Below, piece by piece: positions 24,930 through 37,768 of a stretch of 64,000 nucleotides of DNA (the stretch's first letter is position 1; each line of letters opens with the position of its first letter). Origin of the DNA: Chlorops oryzae (taxonomy: Eukaryota; Arthropoda; Insecta; Diptera; Chloropidae); assembly GCA_020466095.1 (NCBI GenBank), contig CM035809.1:23807942-23871941 (forward strand). The letters run 5' to 3'. Below the pieces are notes generated by a model. It was given only the letters and a program-made list of their open reading frames with translations, was not told where the DNA came from and searched no databases. Position numbers and translations under genes: made by a program.

Positions 24930-25800
24930 GATCTTTATACATCTTATTTTACTTTTTTTAAATTTTCTTTTATTTATATTTTTTTAAATTTTCATTTTAA
25001 AAAATTATATTTTTTTATTTTTTATATTTTTTTATTTTTTTATATTTTTTTTATATTTTTTTTTTTTTTTTTATTTGTTTTTTTATTTTTTTATTTTTTT
25101 TTTTTTTTTATATTTTTTTTTATTTTTTTATAATTTTTTAATTAAAAATTATTTTTTTTTTATTTTTTATTTTTTTTTTTTATTTTTTTTATTTTTTTTA
25201 TTTTTTTTATTTTTTTTATTTTTTTTATTTTTTTTTATTTTTTTTATTTTTTTTATTTTTTTTTATAATTTTTTAAATTGAAAAATGGATTTTTTAAATT
25301 TTTTTTATTAATTTTTAAAATTAAAAAAATTTATTTTTTAATTTTTTTGTATTTTTTTTATAATTTTTTTAAATTAAAAATAATGTAATTTTTTAGTTTT
25401 TTGTATTTTTTATTTTTTTTATTAACATTTTTGATGGTTTCATTTGCATTAATTTTTTTTTTGGTTTTTTTTTATGTGTTTCCTTTTAATAATTTTTGAG
25501 TTTCTTATTTTTTAATTTTGATTTTTTTTATTATACTTTTTTATTTATTTTTTTAATTTTATAATTATTTTTTATGTTTTTAATTTTTATATAATTTTTT
25601 AACTTTTAATTTTTATATACTTATTTTATAATTTTTTTTATTATTATTTTATATATTTTATTTTTAAAATTTAAAATTTTATTTTTCATTTTTTCATTTT
25701 TTTTATTTTAATTTTTTTTGTTTTTTTGTTTTGTTTTTTTGTTTTTGTTTTTTTTGTTTTGTTGTTGTTGTTTTTTTAAATTTATTTGTAAAAGTTTTTT
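24930..25800. repeat. T-rich low-complexity block
   Basis: Plus-strand T runs of up to 12 are separated by single A residues, with (TTTTTTTA)n at about 25180-25260. The block then grades into TTTTTGTTTT and GTTGTTGTT near 25720-25775. No gene is present. Confidence 0.85.
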
Positions 25801-27516
25801 TCACTGTCTATTGTCGACTCTATTCTAGACAAATATTTTTCCTCGATAGTGTGAATAACCTCGGTAACATAAACATACCTTGTTACAGAACAAAATTGAA
25901 ATCTCCTGGATTTCAAATGTCAAATTTGTTCTAAAATCGTCTGTAATCTCGAGATTTCGTTGTACGTCTGGAAAGTATATTAGATCACTGTATCCAGACT
26001 CAAATGTAATTTAAAATTATGTAAATTTCTAAGCACCCTTCAGAGTTCGGTTCTCAATCAATATTGAAATAAAATATTAATGCATATATATGTATGTACG
26101 CACAGATATTCGATTAGACAATCTTATTAAGCACCTTGAGTTCGATTAGTTTTCCTATTCCTTTTCCTTTTGTCGTAGATACTTATTTCAATTAAATTTG
26201 ATTAAATATCTTGTCTCCAGTTAAGCGAAACTTGTTCACACTTGTGCGCAATGCCCCTGCTGTTTCTTTGGCTGCATATTTTATCGCCATACTTGAATGA
26301 CATATGGGAATGAATGAGTTTTGTGTCCACATGCATGCAAGCGGCGTGCCCTCATAACACTGATTATCAATTTCGATAATATAACGACAACAACAACAAC
26401 AAAAAGGCATACACAACCATGTACTTACTTCCAGCTTTAAAGTCATTCATCGATCTTGTTTGACAAGTGCCAACATGCAGATGGTAACGAAGATTATTTA
26501 GCCGGGATATTGGCAGAAAACAATGCCATGCAAGTGGAGTCCCCCCCTCTACACACTACTTCAAAAAGGGAGGGGGAAAAAAATCAATTTGTGAAGGGCG
26601 ATTTCAACTTAATTCCAACAAAACTTTTATCTTAATAAGGGGTCAGAGAAAAAGAGTGATCGTTGAGGGATTTTTATTTTATTTTTACACACTTTCTTAT
26701 ATATTTTTTTTTTGGACCCTGCAACAGCATAAATTCGAAGCTACCAAAAATTATCTTTTCACTGCTGTTTATTTCATTACCCCCCTTTGTGTTTACTCCA
26801 TCATCATTTACTCTTCGCACTCCCTTTCGCATTTAGAGGGGTTCATAACTTTCAGCGTTTACATAATTTATAAAACACTGACGGCCTGCAGAGCAGACGC
26901 AGACCATCGGCAGCTGCATTTTCTCTTACATAGCAGAATTGGGGGAATCGTGGCAACCGAGAGTATTGAGGGGGAAAGCTGAAAATGTCAACAAAAAACG
27001 ACGCGGCGACACTGGCTGGCAACAGATTGAATGACTAAGCGACATGTGCTACTAGATGTGCGAAGACTTGACCTATTTAACATGTATTCAATGGATGGAC
27101 GGACGGACAGGGATGGTGCAAAAAAAAAAAAATTGTATGCCCAATAAAATTCTGTGCAAATAATTCTTTCATTGAGTAATTCAAAAGATTTCTATAAAAG
27201 CTAATTTGCTGTGACAACCGAAGCTAATAAAATGAAGGCTGTTAAGTACATTAAATCCCGGATATTAAAACCGAACAAAAATCTCTTTCATGACTGTTTC
27301 ACAAGGAGAAATGCTTATACATATGAAGGGGCGTAGTGAGAAATTGCGGGCCCATTTTATTTATTTATATATTTTTTGTTTTGGATCCCGCATCGCCAAA
27401 TTCTAATCTAGGTTTTTTGGCGTTCCGGCAACGGATTCATGTTAAAAATATTTTTTTAAAAATTTGTTTGTTCCAGAAGTCCCCAATCGGAAATCGTTTG
27501 GTGGGGACGCATCGTC
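25801..27516. other. Unique DNA, no gene recognised
   Basis: This is AT-rich unique DNA with overlapping short frames (for example 26656-26982 on plus and 26446-26192 on minus) that show no domain. A CAACAACAACAA run lies at about 26386-26401. No RNA gene or element ends are seen. Confidence 0.45.
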
Positions 27517-27530
27517 CTTGAAGTCCTATA

Positions 27531-27764
27531 GGTAGGTAGGTTGAAGTGGCTGCCACTTAGGCCGTTAATCGGCCCATTGTGATACCAAGGAGGTTTTCTT
27601 GTGAGTGTATGTCTTTTTATGTAGTGTGCCCCTAACATGCGATTTTTGAAAAAACCAGTGCTAGGCTTGGAACATTACACTCCGTTCTCGCCTGTGCTGT
27701 GAATCGAACCTCGGACCCTGGGACCAAGAGCATAGCACGCATCCCCTACGCTATCCCAGAGTCA
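27531..27764 (-). mobile_element. tRNA-derived SINE with target-site duplication
   Basis: Read on the minus strand, the head (from 27764) has an A box TAGCGTAGGGGAT (27741-27753) and a B box GGTTCGATTC (27701-27710), spaced as in tRNA genes. The body continues without a coding frame and ends in CCTACCTACC at 27531. The element is bounded by CTTGAAGTCCTATA (27517-27530) and CTTGAAGTCCTGTA (27765-27778), a 14-bp duplication with one mismatch. This is the classic layout of a LINE-mobilised SINE. It is not a tRNA gene: the acceptor stem and 3' half are not kept. Confidence 0.8.
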
Positions 27765-27839
27765 CTTGAAGTCCTGTAAAAATTTTAAAAATCCATGAAA
27801 ACCTTTATAACTGTCCCAGAGTCGGTTGTAGAGTGGTAA

Positions 27840-28428
27840 AATATAAGGCCAGCTCCCATTAATTTTTTCCCCCTAAAAATTTTCGGAACATACCCACCCA
27901 TATCTCCACTCCTTAATGGGTCTTCCATACAAAAATAATATTTTTATAACTTTTCCCCCATCGTCCTAACTATCCCAGACATCTCCTAGAGGATTCAAAT
28001 GTATGACCGACCCCCATTAACTTTGTCCCCCTAACATTTTTTCCGAACATACTGACCCCCTATCTCCCCTCCTTAAGGGGTCTTCCATACAAAAATAATA
28101 TTTTTATAACTTTTCCCCCATCGTCCTAACTAGCCCCAGAGATCCCCCCTAGAGGTGTCAAATGTATGACCGACCCCCATTAACTTTGTCCCCCTAACAT
28201 TTTTTCGGAACATACTGACCCCCTATCACCCCTCCTTAAGGGGTCTTCCATACAAAAATAATATTTTTATATTCATTTCCCCCCCCATCATCCTAACTAG
28301 CCCCAGAGAGTGCTTAGAGGAGTCAAATGTATGACCGACCCCCATTAACTTTGTCCCCCTAAAATTTTTTCGGAACATACTGACCCCCTATCACCCCTCC
28401 TTAGGGGGGCACCCATACAAAATTACCT
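27840..28428. repeat. About 164-bp tandem repeat, 3.5 copies
   Basis: Units begin TGACCGACCCCCATTAACTT at 28004, 28167 and 28332 (periods 163 and 165), with a more diverged copy starting near 27846. Each unit has a C-rich part (TGTCCCCCTAA, CTGACCCCCTAT), the sequence TCCATACAAAAATAATATTT, and a GTCCTAACTAGCCCCAGAG part. No open frame is shared. It starts about 60 bp after the SINE's target duplication. It looks like a satellite or an internally tandem mobile element. Confidence 0.85.
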
Positions 28429-31150
28429 TAATTTTATCACTTTATCACTTTATCACTTTATTTCATATAAAATGGCCGTCACTTCAGTCAAACCCCTGGG
28501 TTCTCGTATTTTTTTGTGACTCCTCGAATTTAGGAGGTGGTTTGAGCCCCCAAACAACCGCCAGTGCCCTCAACTAAGTACCGTGAGGAATCTACTCTCT
28601 TAAGGTGAGCTTTTTCCGAAAAAATAGGAACACAAAGAATAATCATTAGGCCCGTAGACGAAATTTCCTGCCGAGGGAAATATTTTTCTTTCATTCCTAT
28701 TTGATTTTTGTGAAAAATCGAAACCCGAAACAATATTCTACAACACGCACAGTTCTGTATTACAATTCAGGGCCCGAACACAAGGAAGTCCAGGCTTTCG
28801 AATGATCGACCTTAATTCACATAATTATGACAAGATCTTTAGAGAAAAATTTCGGACGTTGAGGAAATTCTCTCTTCGGGGACTGTTTTGAGAGAAAAAT
28901 AATCTATACATAGCTTTGGAGATACTAATTATCTTTAGGCCCCCTATAAAAAGTCGAGATCAGTTGATAAACTTCCGCCATTACCAAAATTACGACAGCA
29001 TAAACAACCAGAAAAGGCACTCATCACTTGGTTTCGAGAAAAAATTGATCACCTTAAGGGAGTCAAGGCCCCACTCTGCAGTCTTGAAAACAGTCACGTA
29101 GCCATTTTATTTTTTGGAGGGTCTTTAAAAAAACAAGAAATAATAAAATATGGCATCACTTAAAAAAATTTTATGATGATTTCAAGGCCGATTTGAACCC
29201 CCTAAACTTTATCTCACTGGCTGTGCGCTTGGCTGGTGATCATCGTTATTAAAGTTTCAGCACTCTTATGCGAGCAATGCCAATATCCGGCTTAATTTTA
29301 AATGCAAAAACAACATTCCGCATGAATGGATTTGAAATAATATTCGAAAGGAAACGGATATATCGGACCGTTTATCAGTTATCCATTCTAGAAGTCACAA
29401 AATTTTTTTTTTTCGTCGATAAAAAAAACGGAAATTCAATAGTCGAAAGGGAAATGCGAACAGAGAAAATCGCTCAAGTCATTTCATATTCATTACAACA
29501 ACAATAAAAATAAAAAATATTTAAAAAATGGAAAACCATTCCAGTCAGCCTTGTCAGTGGATGCTCTTAATGCTATGTTGAACCACTTCTTGACCCACTT
29601 CAGGCCCAAAGCACAACAAACAAATGACACAAACTCACACATACGCACAGAGAGATAAAGAGTGAGAGGGGACCCTCGAGTTTGCACATACACACACACA
29701 CAAGTGAATGGACCCAAGCACATGCACATGAGAATTCATTTATTGAAATGTGTCCCATAAAAGCAAATCATTGAAAAGGAGGCGTCATTCAGCGGCATAA
29801 ATTCGGTAATCTGCCGACATCTTTCGCACCAAAGTAGGTCTCATTCGAGGTGGGGCTGCGCTTGGACTTTTTTTCTCTTTTCTCTTTTCCTCTCATTTTT
29901 TTTTCTTCTTCTTTTTTTTAGATTTAACTGAAGCGGATTTTAACTGACGAAATTAAAATAAATTTTTATGAAACTGACCTCGTTACAAAATAACTAGAGC
30001 GAAAGAGTCGCTTCAAGTTAAAATGAATTAGATGCGGCTATGGAGTGAAAGGTTACAAGTTAGAGAACAGTTTGACAAACAAACAAAAAAGTATATTTTT
30101 AGGCGTTTCAAATTTTATGATATTCAATTTTTTTCGTTAAAGATTCATCGGAAACGGGAGCGTTCGAAAGAAAAATCAATAGAATAGTAGAACAAATTTT
30201 TTTTTTTTGGAAGGGCCCGACTAATTGATTATTATTTTCTTAAAAATGGAGACCCGTGAAAATATCCAGAAAAGAAGGGGGGCTGTAAATGAATTTTGAT
30301 TCATTAGATAGAAAAAGGGGCAATCGAATTTTCTTAAAGCTTTGAAAGTCCTTTTTTAAAAGGGCAGGAAGGAAATTGATGAACAAGAAAAATCACCCCA
30401 ATCGATAAAAATCCCCATCATTATCGTCGATGGTACAATCGATTTTTTTTCCCCCTTCCCCTTATGTGGAATCAATTTTATTCGTATTCGTTTTGACAAA
30501 GAAAGAAACGATTATTTAACTTCCACTAAAGAGAAAGTTCAACGGGGGTCAACCTCCAGGCCAGGTCTTCGAAAGGGAGCTTATTTAAGTCCACATGTGG
30601 ACTTTCTTGGAGGCACAGAACTTCTGATAATGGGTCTTTTTTCAAACAATACACAGTTCAACCAAACTTTTTCTTGGTAATTATCAAAAAAAAAAATTTT
30701 GAAAGTGTAACTTCAAAAAAAATTTCTATAATTCTCAACTGCTTTAAATAAGTCACGCATAACACTCTAAAACAATGTTGCCAGTATTTTGGTGCCGATT
30801 TTCTCCTATATATTTGAAGAGTACCTGTTTTGTTCCGTTTTTCTATATCCCTTTTAATCATTTGGAGCGATATTTGGTCAACGATTTAATTTTAAAAATC
30901 CCTCAAAAGGGAAAAATTCCCTCAGTCTGGCATTACCGCACGAAGGATATCATATAGCCGCAAAGTGGAATTCATTTTAATACAAAATTTCAGTCAAGCT
31001 TCTATATCTCGAATCGGTGATGCCAGATTGATAGATTTTTCCCTATTTGAGGGGCTTGGTTTTTGAGATTTTATAACAAAAATCCGATTTCAAATTTTTA
31101 AAAAGGGATTTTTTTCGTTAACATTTTCTTATAGGAATAAATGCGCTTTT
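28429..31150. other. Unique DNA, no gene recognised
   Basis: The block begins with four copies of ACTTTATC (28437-28465). The rest is unique AT-rich DNA with C- or G-rich patches. At 30587-30604 lies the perfect 18-bp palindrome AAGTCCACATGTGGACTT. At 30775-30940 lies a sequence related to one at 62525-62695. No gene is recognised. Confidence 0.45.
30775..31060. repeat. Dispersed repeat with an inverted pair
   Basis: AGGGAAAAATTCCCTCAGTC followed by TGGCATTACCG (about 30909-30936) is found inverted as CGGTGATGCCAGATTGATAG followed by ATTTTTCCCT (about 31014-31043), with mismatches. The stretch 30775-30940 also aligns in order with 62525-62695 (shared GTATTTTGG, AATCCCTC and TCTGG blocks). 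This suggests two copies of one old repeat family. No ends were found. Confidence 0.4.
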
Positions 31151-31885
31151 AAATAATTTAGTTTCGAATTTTTTTTTTATATTTTTTTTTTTATTTTTTT
31201 TTAGTTTTTTAATTTTTTTTGTTTATTTTTTTTATTTTTTTATGTTTATTTTTTATTTTTTTGTTTATTTTTTTTTTTTTTTTTTTATTTTTTTATATTT
31301 ATTTATTTATTTTTTTATGTTTATTTAATTATTTTTTTATATTTATTTTTTTTTTATATTTTTTTATATTTATTTTTTTCTAATTTTTTTTTATATTTAT
31401 TTTTTTTTAATATTTTTTTATGTTTATTTTTTAATTTTTTTATGTTTATTTTTTAATTTTTTTTGTTTATTTTTTTAATTTTTTGTTTGTTTATTTTTTA
31501 AATTTTTTGTTTATTTTTTTAATTTTTTTTTTTGTTTATTTTTTTAATTTTTTTATGTTTATTTTTTTTTTTAATTTTTATTTTTTTTTTTCTATTTTTA
31601 TTTTTTTTTATATTTTTTTATATTTTTTATATTTTTTATTTTTTTTATATTTTTTATATTTTTTATATTTTTTTTTAGTTTTTTTAATTTTTTTTATTTT
31701 TTTATTTTTTTTATTTTTTATTTTTTTTATTTTTTTTTTTTTTTTTTATTTTTTTTTTTTTTATTTTTTATTATTTTTTTATTTTTTTTATTTTTTTTAT
31801 TTTTTTTTATTTTTTTTATTTTTTATTTTTTTTATTTGTTTTATTTTTTTATTTTTTTATTTTTTTATTATTATTATTATTGATG
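31151..31885. repeat. T-rich low-complexity block
   Basis: Plus-strand T runs with ATGTTTATTTTT-like units lie in the first half and TTTTTATATTTTT and TTTTATTTT units in the second, ending in (ATT)n at about 31866-31880. The 135-codon F/I/L/Y frame is an artefact. Confidence 0.9.
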
Positions 31886-33655
31886 TTTGACGGTAGAAAG
31901 AAAGAAAAATAATAAATCGAAAATAAAATAAATAAAAATGATTTATTTATTTTTTTACAAAATGAAAGTTATTAATAAATGTATAACCTACATGTTAGGA
32001 GCTCTGGAAACGAAGGCCTTGGACTTAGAAAGAAAAATTAAATTATATATTAACGAATGGAGAAAAAAAAAGAAACTTTCGAATAAGATCAAAACTGAGA
32101 CGCTTCGAATCAGACACCACACGAATGACCGAAATAAAAACACAAAAAAAATATCAAGAAAGAAAGGAAAAAGCAAACCGTAGCAACAATGACTCAAACT
32201 GATGAAACCTTTCAATGATTTTGAAGGCGATTAATGGCGTTTTTCCCCCACCGGACATAGTAGGGCGGAGAGCGAGTGTGGATATCTGTAACGCATGGAC
32301 CCAATCTAGACGCACCGCACGATGCTTAACCGATTTGTTAACGGTGGCACAAATCGAGCAGGTGGTGGTGGTGGTGGTGACGAAGGTGCACAACAGAAAG
32401 GAAATCTAAAAAGGACGACCCACAAAAAAAAAGAGATAAAGAGAAAATTTCCAGCCGAATTGACAGACAATTCAACCCACAAAACGACAGAGAGAGCGGA
32501 GCGGAATGTCTGACAGATCCAATGCGGACTGACTGACTGACGGATTGACTGTCAAACTTACCGCTCTCTGACCGAGCATGTGTTTATTGTTATTTTCGTC
32601 TTGTTGGTTCTGTGCATACATGAAGAGGCAGCAGCTAGCTATTATACCAGCAGAGACAACAACCACATATACCGACAACAACACATTAAGAAACAACAAA
32701 TAAGGTTACACCATGGTCTGGTGTAAGTGTGTAAATTTTACACGTTACGTGAGTAATGAGGTTACCTACTTTCAAAGAAGGTCAAAATATATTCAGGCCC
32801 ATTGAATGAGCGAGCGAGCGAGCGCACGATAGAGGAGCGAACGGGGGAACGAGTAAGCAGCAGAAGCGGCAGCAGCAGCAGAAAGCGACATTGGGTACAG
32901 ACAGAGAGATACTTAGTGTACAAGGCAGCAATAACTGTATTCAAAGAGCTGGAAAATATTGTAATACGGAAAGGAGGTATGAAGGTGAATTCGAGAAGGG
33001 CACATTACTAATGGGGTTTATAAAGAAAGAACGGTAAGGCGTTGTGGGTGGTGCTAGAGTAACTGAATTGGAGCATTTCTTTGGTTAGAGAGCGAAGAAC
33101 TAGAGGACAAACTACAATAGTGCGTAGAGTGGGTGTGGTAGAAAAAGGTGCGCTGAGGGTCAAAGAGTTTAAATGGAAAGGATTCGTGTGATTGGCACAG
33201 GAAAAATGTCCGATATTATCTCCTTAAGCAACCTAAAGACAATTGAATTTATGATAAATTATGGAAGTTTGAGAGTGTAAGTGTATTTAAAAGAGAAAAT
33301 GGGGATAGACGGGTAAAGACGGTTTTTTGTTTTTAAATCGTATATTTTAAGTATATCCAGTAATTTACACATTAAAAAGGATATTTTTAGACATTTGCCT
33401 AAGAGGGTGGAAAGTCGCCGCGTGATTGTTAAGTACTTATATAAGGCCTATTAACAAGTTACAGTTTAAGCCAAACAGTTTTAACTTAAGAGTGCATTTA
33501 CATAATTGACAATATCTTTCACAAAAAAAATCGTCAACAGGTGTAAATATCCGAATTTTTGACGCCAAAATCGTTTTTGAATCAAAGTAATATTTTAAAT
33601 TTTTAAAATGTGTAAATGCCCCCCGCTGCATTTTTCTTATTTTTAGTTTTCAAAA
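31886..33655. other. Unique DNA of mixed composition
   Basis: No gene is assigned. The stretch 32230-32960 is GC-richer, with (GGT)n at about 32360-32378, GACTGACTGACTGACGG near 32525, GAGCGAGCGAGC near 32806 and CAGCAGCAGCAG near 32870. These fit untranslated or regulatory DNA of a fly-type gene, but no splice, promoter or coding evidence is strong. Short frames on both strands overlap. Confidence 0.35.
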
Positions 33656-34030
33656 AGTTTTTTGTTTTTATTTCTATTTTTCTCACTTTTAATTATTTTA
33701 TTTTTCTAACTTTTAATTCTTTATTTTGTGATTTATTTTATTATTTATTAATAAACTTTAAAAAAAATTAATTTTTTTATTTTATTCGCTTTGTTTTATA
33801 TTTTATTTTACATTTTATTTTATTTTTATTAATTTTTGATTTAATTTTTGATTTTAGATTTATTTTATTTTTTATTTTATTTTATTTTATTTTTTATTTT
33901 ATTTTATTTTTTATTTTATTTTATTTTATTTTTATTTTATTTTTATTTTATTTTATTTTTATTTTTATTTTTATTTTATTTTTATTTTATTTTATTTATT
34001 TTATTTTATTTTTATTTTATTTTTATTTTA

Positions 34031-34061
<31 letters not shown>

Positions 34062-35365
34062 TTATTTTTATTTTATTTATTTTTATTTTTATTTTTATTT
34101 TATTTTTATTTTTATTTTATTTTTATTTTATTTTTTATTTTTATTTTTATTTTTATTTTTTTTTTATTTTATTTTTATTTTATTATTTTTTTATTTTATT
34201 TTTTATTTTATTTTTTATTTTATTTTTATTTTATTTTTTATTTTATTTTTTTATTTTATTTTATTTTATTTTTATTTTATTTTTATTATTTTTTTTTATT
34301 TTTATTTTATTTTTTTTATTTTTTTTTTTCTTACATTTTTTATTTTTTTTTTTCTTACATTTTTTATTTTTTTTTTCTTACATTTTTTATTTTATTTTAT
34401 TTTTTCTTACATTTTTATATTTTATTTCTTATTTTAGTTTTATTTACTTTTTTATAAATCAATTTTTTAAAATTTATAAGTTATCATATTTTATAGTTTA
34501 ATTTATTTTATTTTTTTCTTACATTTTTATATTTTATTTACTTTTTTATAAATCAATTTTTTAAAATTTAAAAGTTATTATATTTTATAGTTTAATTTAT
34601 TTATTTTTAAAATTTTTTTGTATTTTCTTAGATATCTTTTAATTTTTTTAATTTTATTTTTATTTTTATTTTTTTAATTTTTTTTATTTTTTGTAAATTT
34701 TTAAATTTTTTATATTTATTTTTTTTTTTTTTTTTAATTTTTTTTCTTTTTTTTAATTTTGTTTCTTTTTTTTAATTTTGTTTCTTTTTTTTAATTTTGT
34801 TTCTTTTTTTATTTTTTTTTTTTTTTTTTTTTTTTTATTTTTTTTTCTTTTTTTTAATTTTTTTTCTTTTTTTTAATTTTTTTTCTTTTTTTTTAATTTA
34901 TTTTTAATTTTTTTTTTTCATTTCTTTTTAATTTTTTTTCTTTTATTTTTATTTTGTTTTATTCTATTTTTTTTGATTTTTTTTTACTTTTTGTTATTTA
35001 TTTTTTATATTTATTTTTTATTTTATTTATTTCTTATTTTATTTATTTTTTATTTTATTCATTTATTATTTATTTTATTTATTTTTTTTATTCATTTGTT
35101 TATTTTTTAATTTTTTATTTTAATTAATTTTTTTTATTTTTATTTTAATAAATTTTTTATTTTTTATTATATTTTTATTTATTTTTTTTTATTTATTTTT
35201 TATTTATTTTTTATTTATTTTTTATTTATTTTTTATTTATTTTTTATTTATTTTTTATTTATTTTTTATTTATTTTTTATTTATTTTTTATTTATTTTTT
35301 ATTTATTTTTTTATTTATTTTTTATTTATTTTTTATTTATTTTTTATTTATTTTTATTTTTTTTT
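33656..35365. repeat. T-rich block with TTTTATTTTA and 11-bp TTTATTTATTT arrays
   Basis: Regular TTTTATTTTTATTTT units at 33870-34300 give a 217-codon F/L/Y/I frame with no biological meaning. TTCTTACATTTTT recurs at about 34330-34410. TTTTTTAATTTTGTTTC recurs at about 34745-34800. A clean 11-bp ATTTATTTTTT array occupies about 35195-35350. This is one of the longest simple A/T blocks in the window. Confidence 0.9.
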
Positions 35366-35386
35366 TGTACTAATGCAGCTTTCAGG

Positions 35387-35573
35387 CTATTGCATTTAAA
35401 TGATTTTAGCTGTTGTGATTTGAGCATTAATATTAAAATCTGAATTTAGCACCAAAAAAATATGAAACAGCTAAGCTCATGATTTTTTTTCTGCATTTAA
35501 AGAAGCTAAATTCAGTTTAAATGCACCGACAAATGCTAAAATCACACAAGCTAAACTCAGTTAAATGCAATCG
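35387..35573. mobile_element. Hairpin (foldback) element
   Basis: CTATTGCATTTAAATGATTT at 35387 and downstream sequence (GCTGTTGTGATTTGAGCATT, CTGAATTTAGC) are found inverted, with mismatches, to about 35573 (TTAAATGCAATCG). The arms are about 75 bp each and the loop is short. No coding frame or target duplication was resolved. It lies directly after the large T-rich block. Confidence 0.6.
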
Positions 35574-37089
35574 TCTTCAAATAAAAAAAAAAATCTCTCA
35601 ATGAAGAGAAAATGTATTATTTTTTTCATTAAAAAATTTTTAGTGATTTTCCAACAAAGTAGAACTAATGGCAATAAAAATCAATTTTATTGTCAACCTT
35701 ATCGTGACGAAAATTCTCGCCTATTGAATTTAATTGTTACTTTATGACCCATAAATCATCAAAATGGAGAGCTACTGCTGCAAAAGCTAAGCTCCACCAG
35801 CAGCTATTTTGAAGCCTCAACTGAATATAATTCCTCATGCTAAATACGTTCGTTTTATGACTCTTTACAATTTATAGGAATAATTAAAAAAGTCATAGAA
35901 ATCAATTTTCAACGCACATTTAACGCGCCTAGCAACAATATACGAAAAAAAAAATTTTTTTTTTGAAAAACAAAAACGAAAACTATTGCGATTGCACTCA
36001 CTCGTGGCGGCTACGTCATAAGACATGGTCTTGGCCTCCACCTCCTTTTTTTGTTTTGTTTTTTTATTTTTTGTTGTTAATATTGTTTTTTGTTCATTGC
36101 CTGTTATTTGTTGTTGTAGTTATTAATGTTTTTGTTGTAGTATTTGTTGTTGCTTTCGTCGTTACTTTACACGTACGGCTAATTATTGAGATGCCCAGCC
36201 TCTAACCTCAGCCTCCATATTATAGCCTCGTTTGTAGGTTAAATCCAGAGAGCAATGACGATGGCGTTGGCGTTTGCGATGGTCGCACTGTCGCCACCCT
36301 CAAAAGTGTGAACTCACAACAAAGTCAAAATAGCTTCACTTTGGTTGTTGTGGTTGTTGTTGCATTTTAGCGAGTATTAATTAAAATTATCGCAGAAAAT
36401 CACGAATTTCTGAGTTCCTCCGCACACGAAGAATCTAAATTAATTTAGCTTTGACGGCTCAATTTACGCTCATTGCTACAAAAATTATATTTAATTTTTT
36501 TATTTTTTTATTTTTTCATTTTTCCATCTTTTTTGCTGTCAATTTTGTCATTTTTGCGTTGGCATAGACGACGATGTCAGACGATTTAGTGACAATGGCG
36601 TAATTACAGAAAATTAAAATGGCAAGTAAAAAAAAAAGAACAACAAAATTGTAAACAAAAAAGTATTTTAAGCACGTGCAGAATCGTCGAAACGTGCTTT
36701 ATTGAGAGAATGGAGAGAATGGAGAGAATTGAGAGAATGTTTTAGATAGAAAGAGACAAAAGACAAAAAGGTGAATGAAACGGCAAGGAGAATGCCATCG
36801 AAATGAGCAATGGCGAATAAAGAGTTAAAGCAATTTTAAGTTTAATGACATTATGAGCAGAGCTTGCTCATTAGGAATATTGGCGACAGAAGGAAAAAAA
36901 GAAAAACACTGAATTAAGCCATTAAAAGAATAACAAGTAAAGGCGCTTAAGACAGACGACCCTGAAATTTCCAATGCCCGATAAAAATTGAAATATTTTC
37001 TTTATAGGCGGAGGAATTTATTGCTTTTGTTGAGAGTGAATTGATCACCACCAGATAATGTGTTTATGAACATGACTAGTAGCGATCCG
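35574..37089. other. Unique DNA, no gene recognised
   Basis: Unique AT-rich DNA holds a GC-richer patch at 36235-36310 (GATGGCGTTGGCGTTTGCGA) and TTGTTGTTG runs near 36090-36150 and 36340-36362. A GAATGGAGAGAATG repeat lies at about 36707-36738. A short plus-strand frame (35963-36205) is V/F-rich from these runs. Confidence 0.45.
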
Positions 37090-37768
37090 GAATTGTTAAA
37101 AAATAAATACTTAAATGAATAATTAATTTAATTTAAAAAAAATTAGTTAATGAATTACTAAGCCTACGTAAAGAAAATTGATAAAATAATATTTAAATAA
37201 ATTGAAAAAGGTAATTAAAATAAAATACTTAAATGAAATTAAGATCGATAAAAATTATAAAATTAATTATTTTAATAATTAAAAGTAATTAAATAATTTA
37301 AGAAATTATAAATAAAATTAAAAATTAATATATTATATTAATAATAAAAAAATAATTAAAAAATAATTAATAAAAAAATAAAAAATATAATTAAAAATTA
37401 ATAAAATAATAATAAATTAATTAATTAATAAAATTAATTAATTAATAAAATTAATTAATTAATAATAATTAATTAATTAATAAAATTAATTAATTAATTA
37501 ATAAAAAAGAGTATCTTAATAAATTAAAATTTATTTCAAATTTTAATTAATTAAATTTAAAAAAATTAATAAAAAGTAATAAAATTACTTAATTAGTTAG
37601 TTAATTAATTACTAAACTACAAAAAAAAATTAAAAAATGAACAATTAAAAAATAACTTAATAAATAAAAATAAAATGTAAAATAATAATTATAAATTATT
37701 ATTAATTATTTAATTAAAATAATATAAAAATTAAAATTTAATAAAAATTAAATACTTTAATATATAAA
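37090..37768. repeat. A/T block rich in TTAATTAATTAATAAAA
   Basis: The plus strand is A-rich with many TTAATTAA units (clean at about 37415-37505), which are self-complementary and would form many small hairpins. No coding potential is visible. Confidence 0.85.

Noticed and set aside
27690..27764. Possible functional tRNA gene on the minus strand
   Set aside because: The A and B boxes are present, but there is no matching acceptor stem, and flanking duplications show it is a SINE head.
28480..29120. Possible inverted ends AAAATGGCCGTCAC and the region near GTCACGTAGCCATTTTAT
   Set aside because: The match is only a few bases beyond AAAATGGC and there is no clear target duplication.
33848..34501. 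217-codon plus-strand frame of F, Y, I and L
   Set aside because: It is a direct translation of TTTTATTTTTATTTT repeats with no other sequence.
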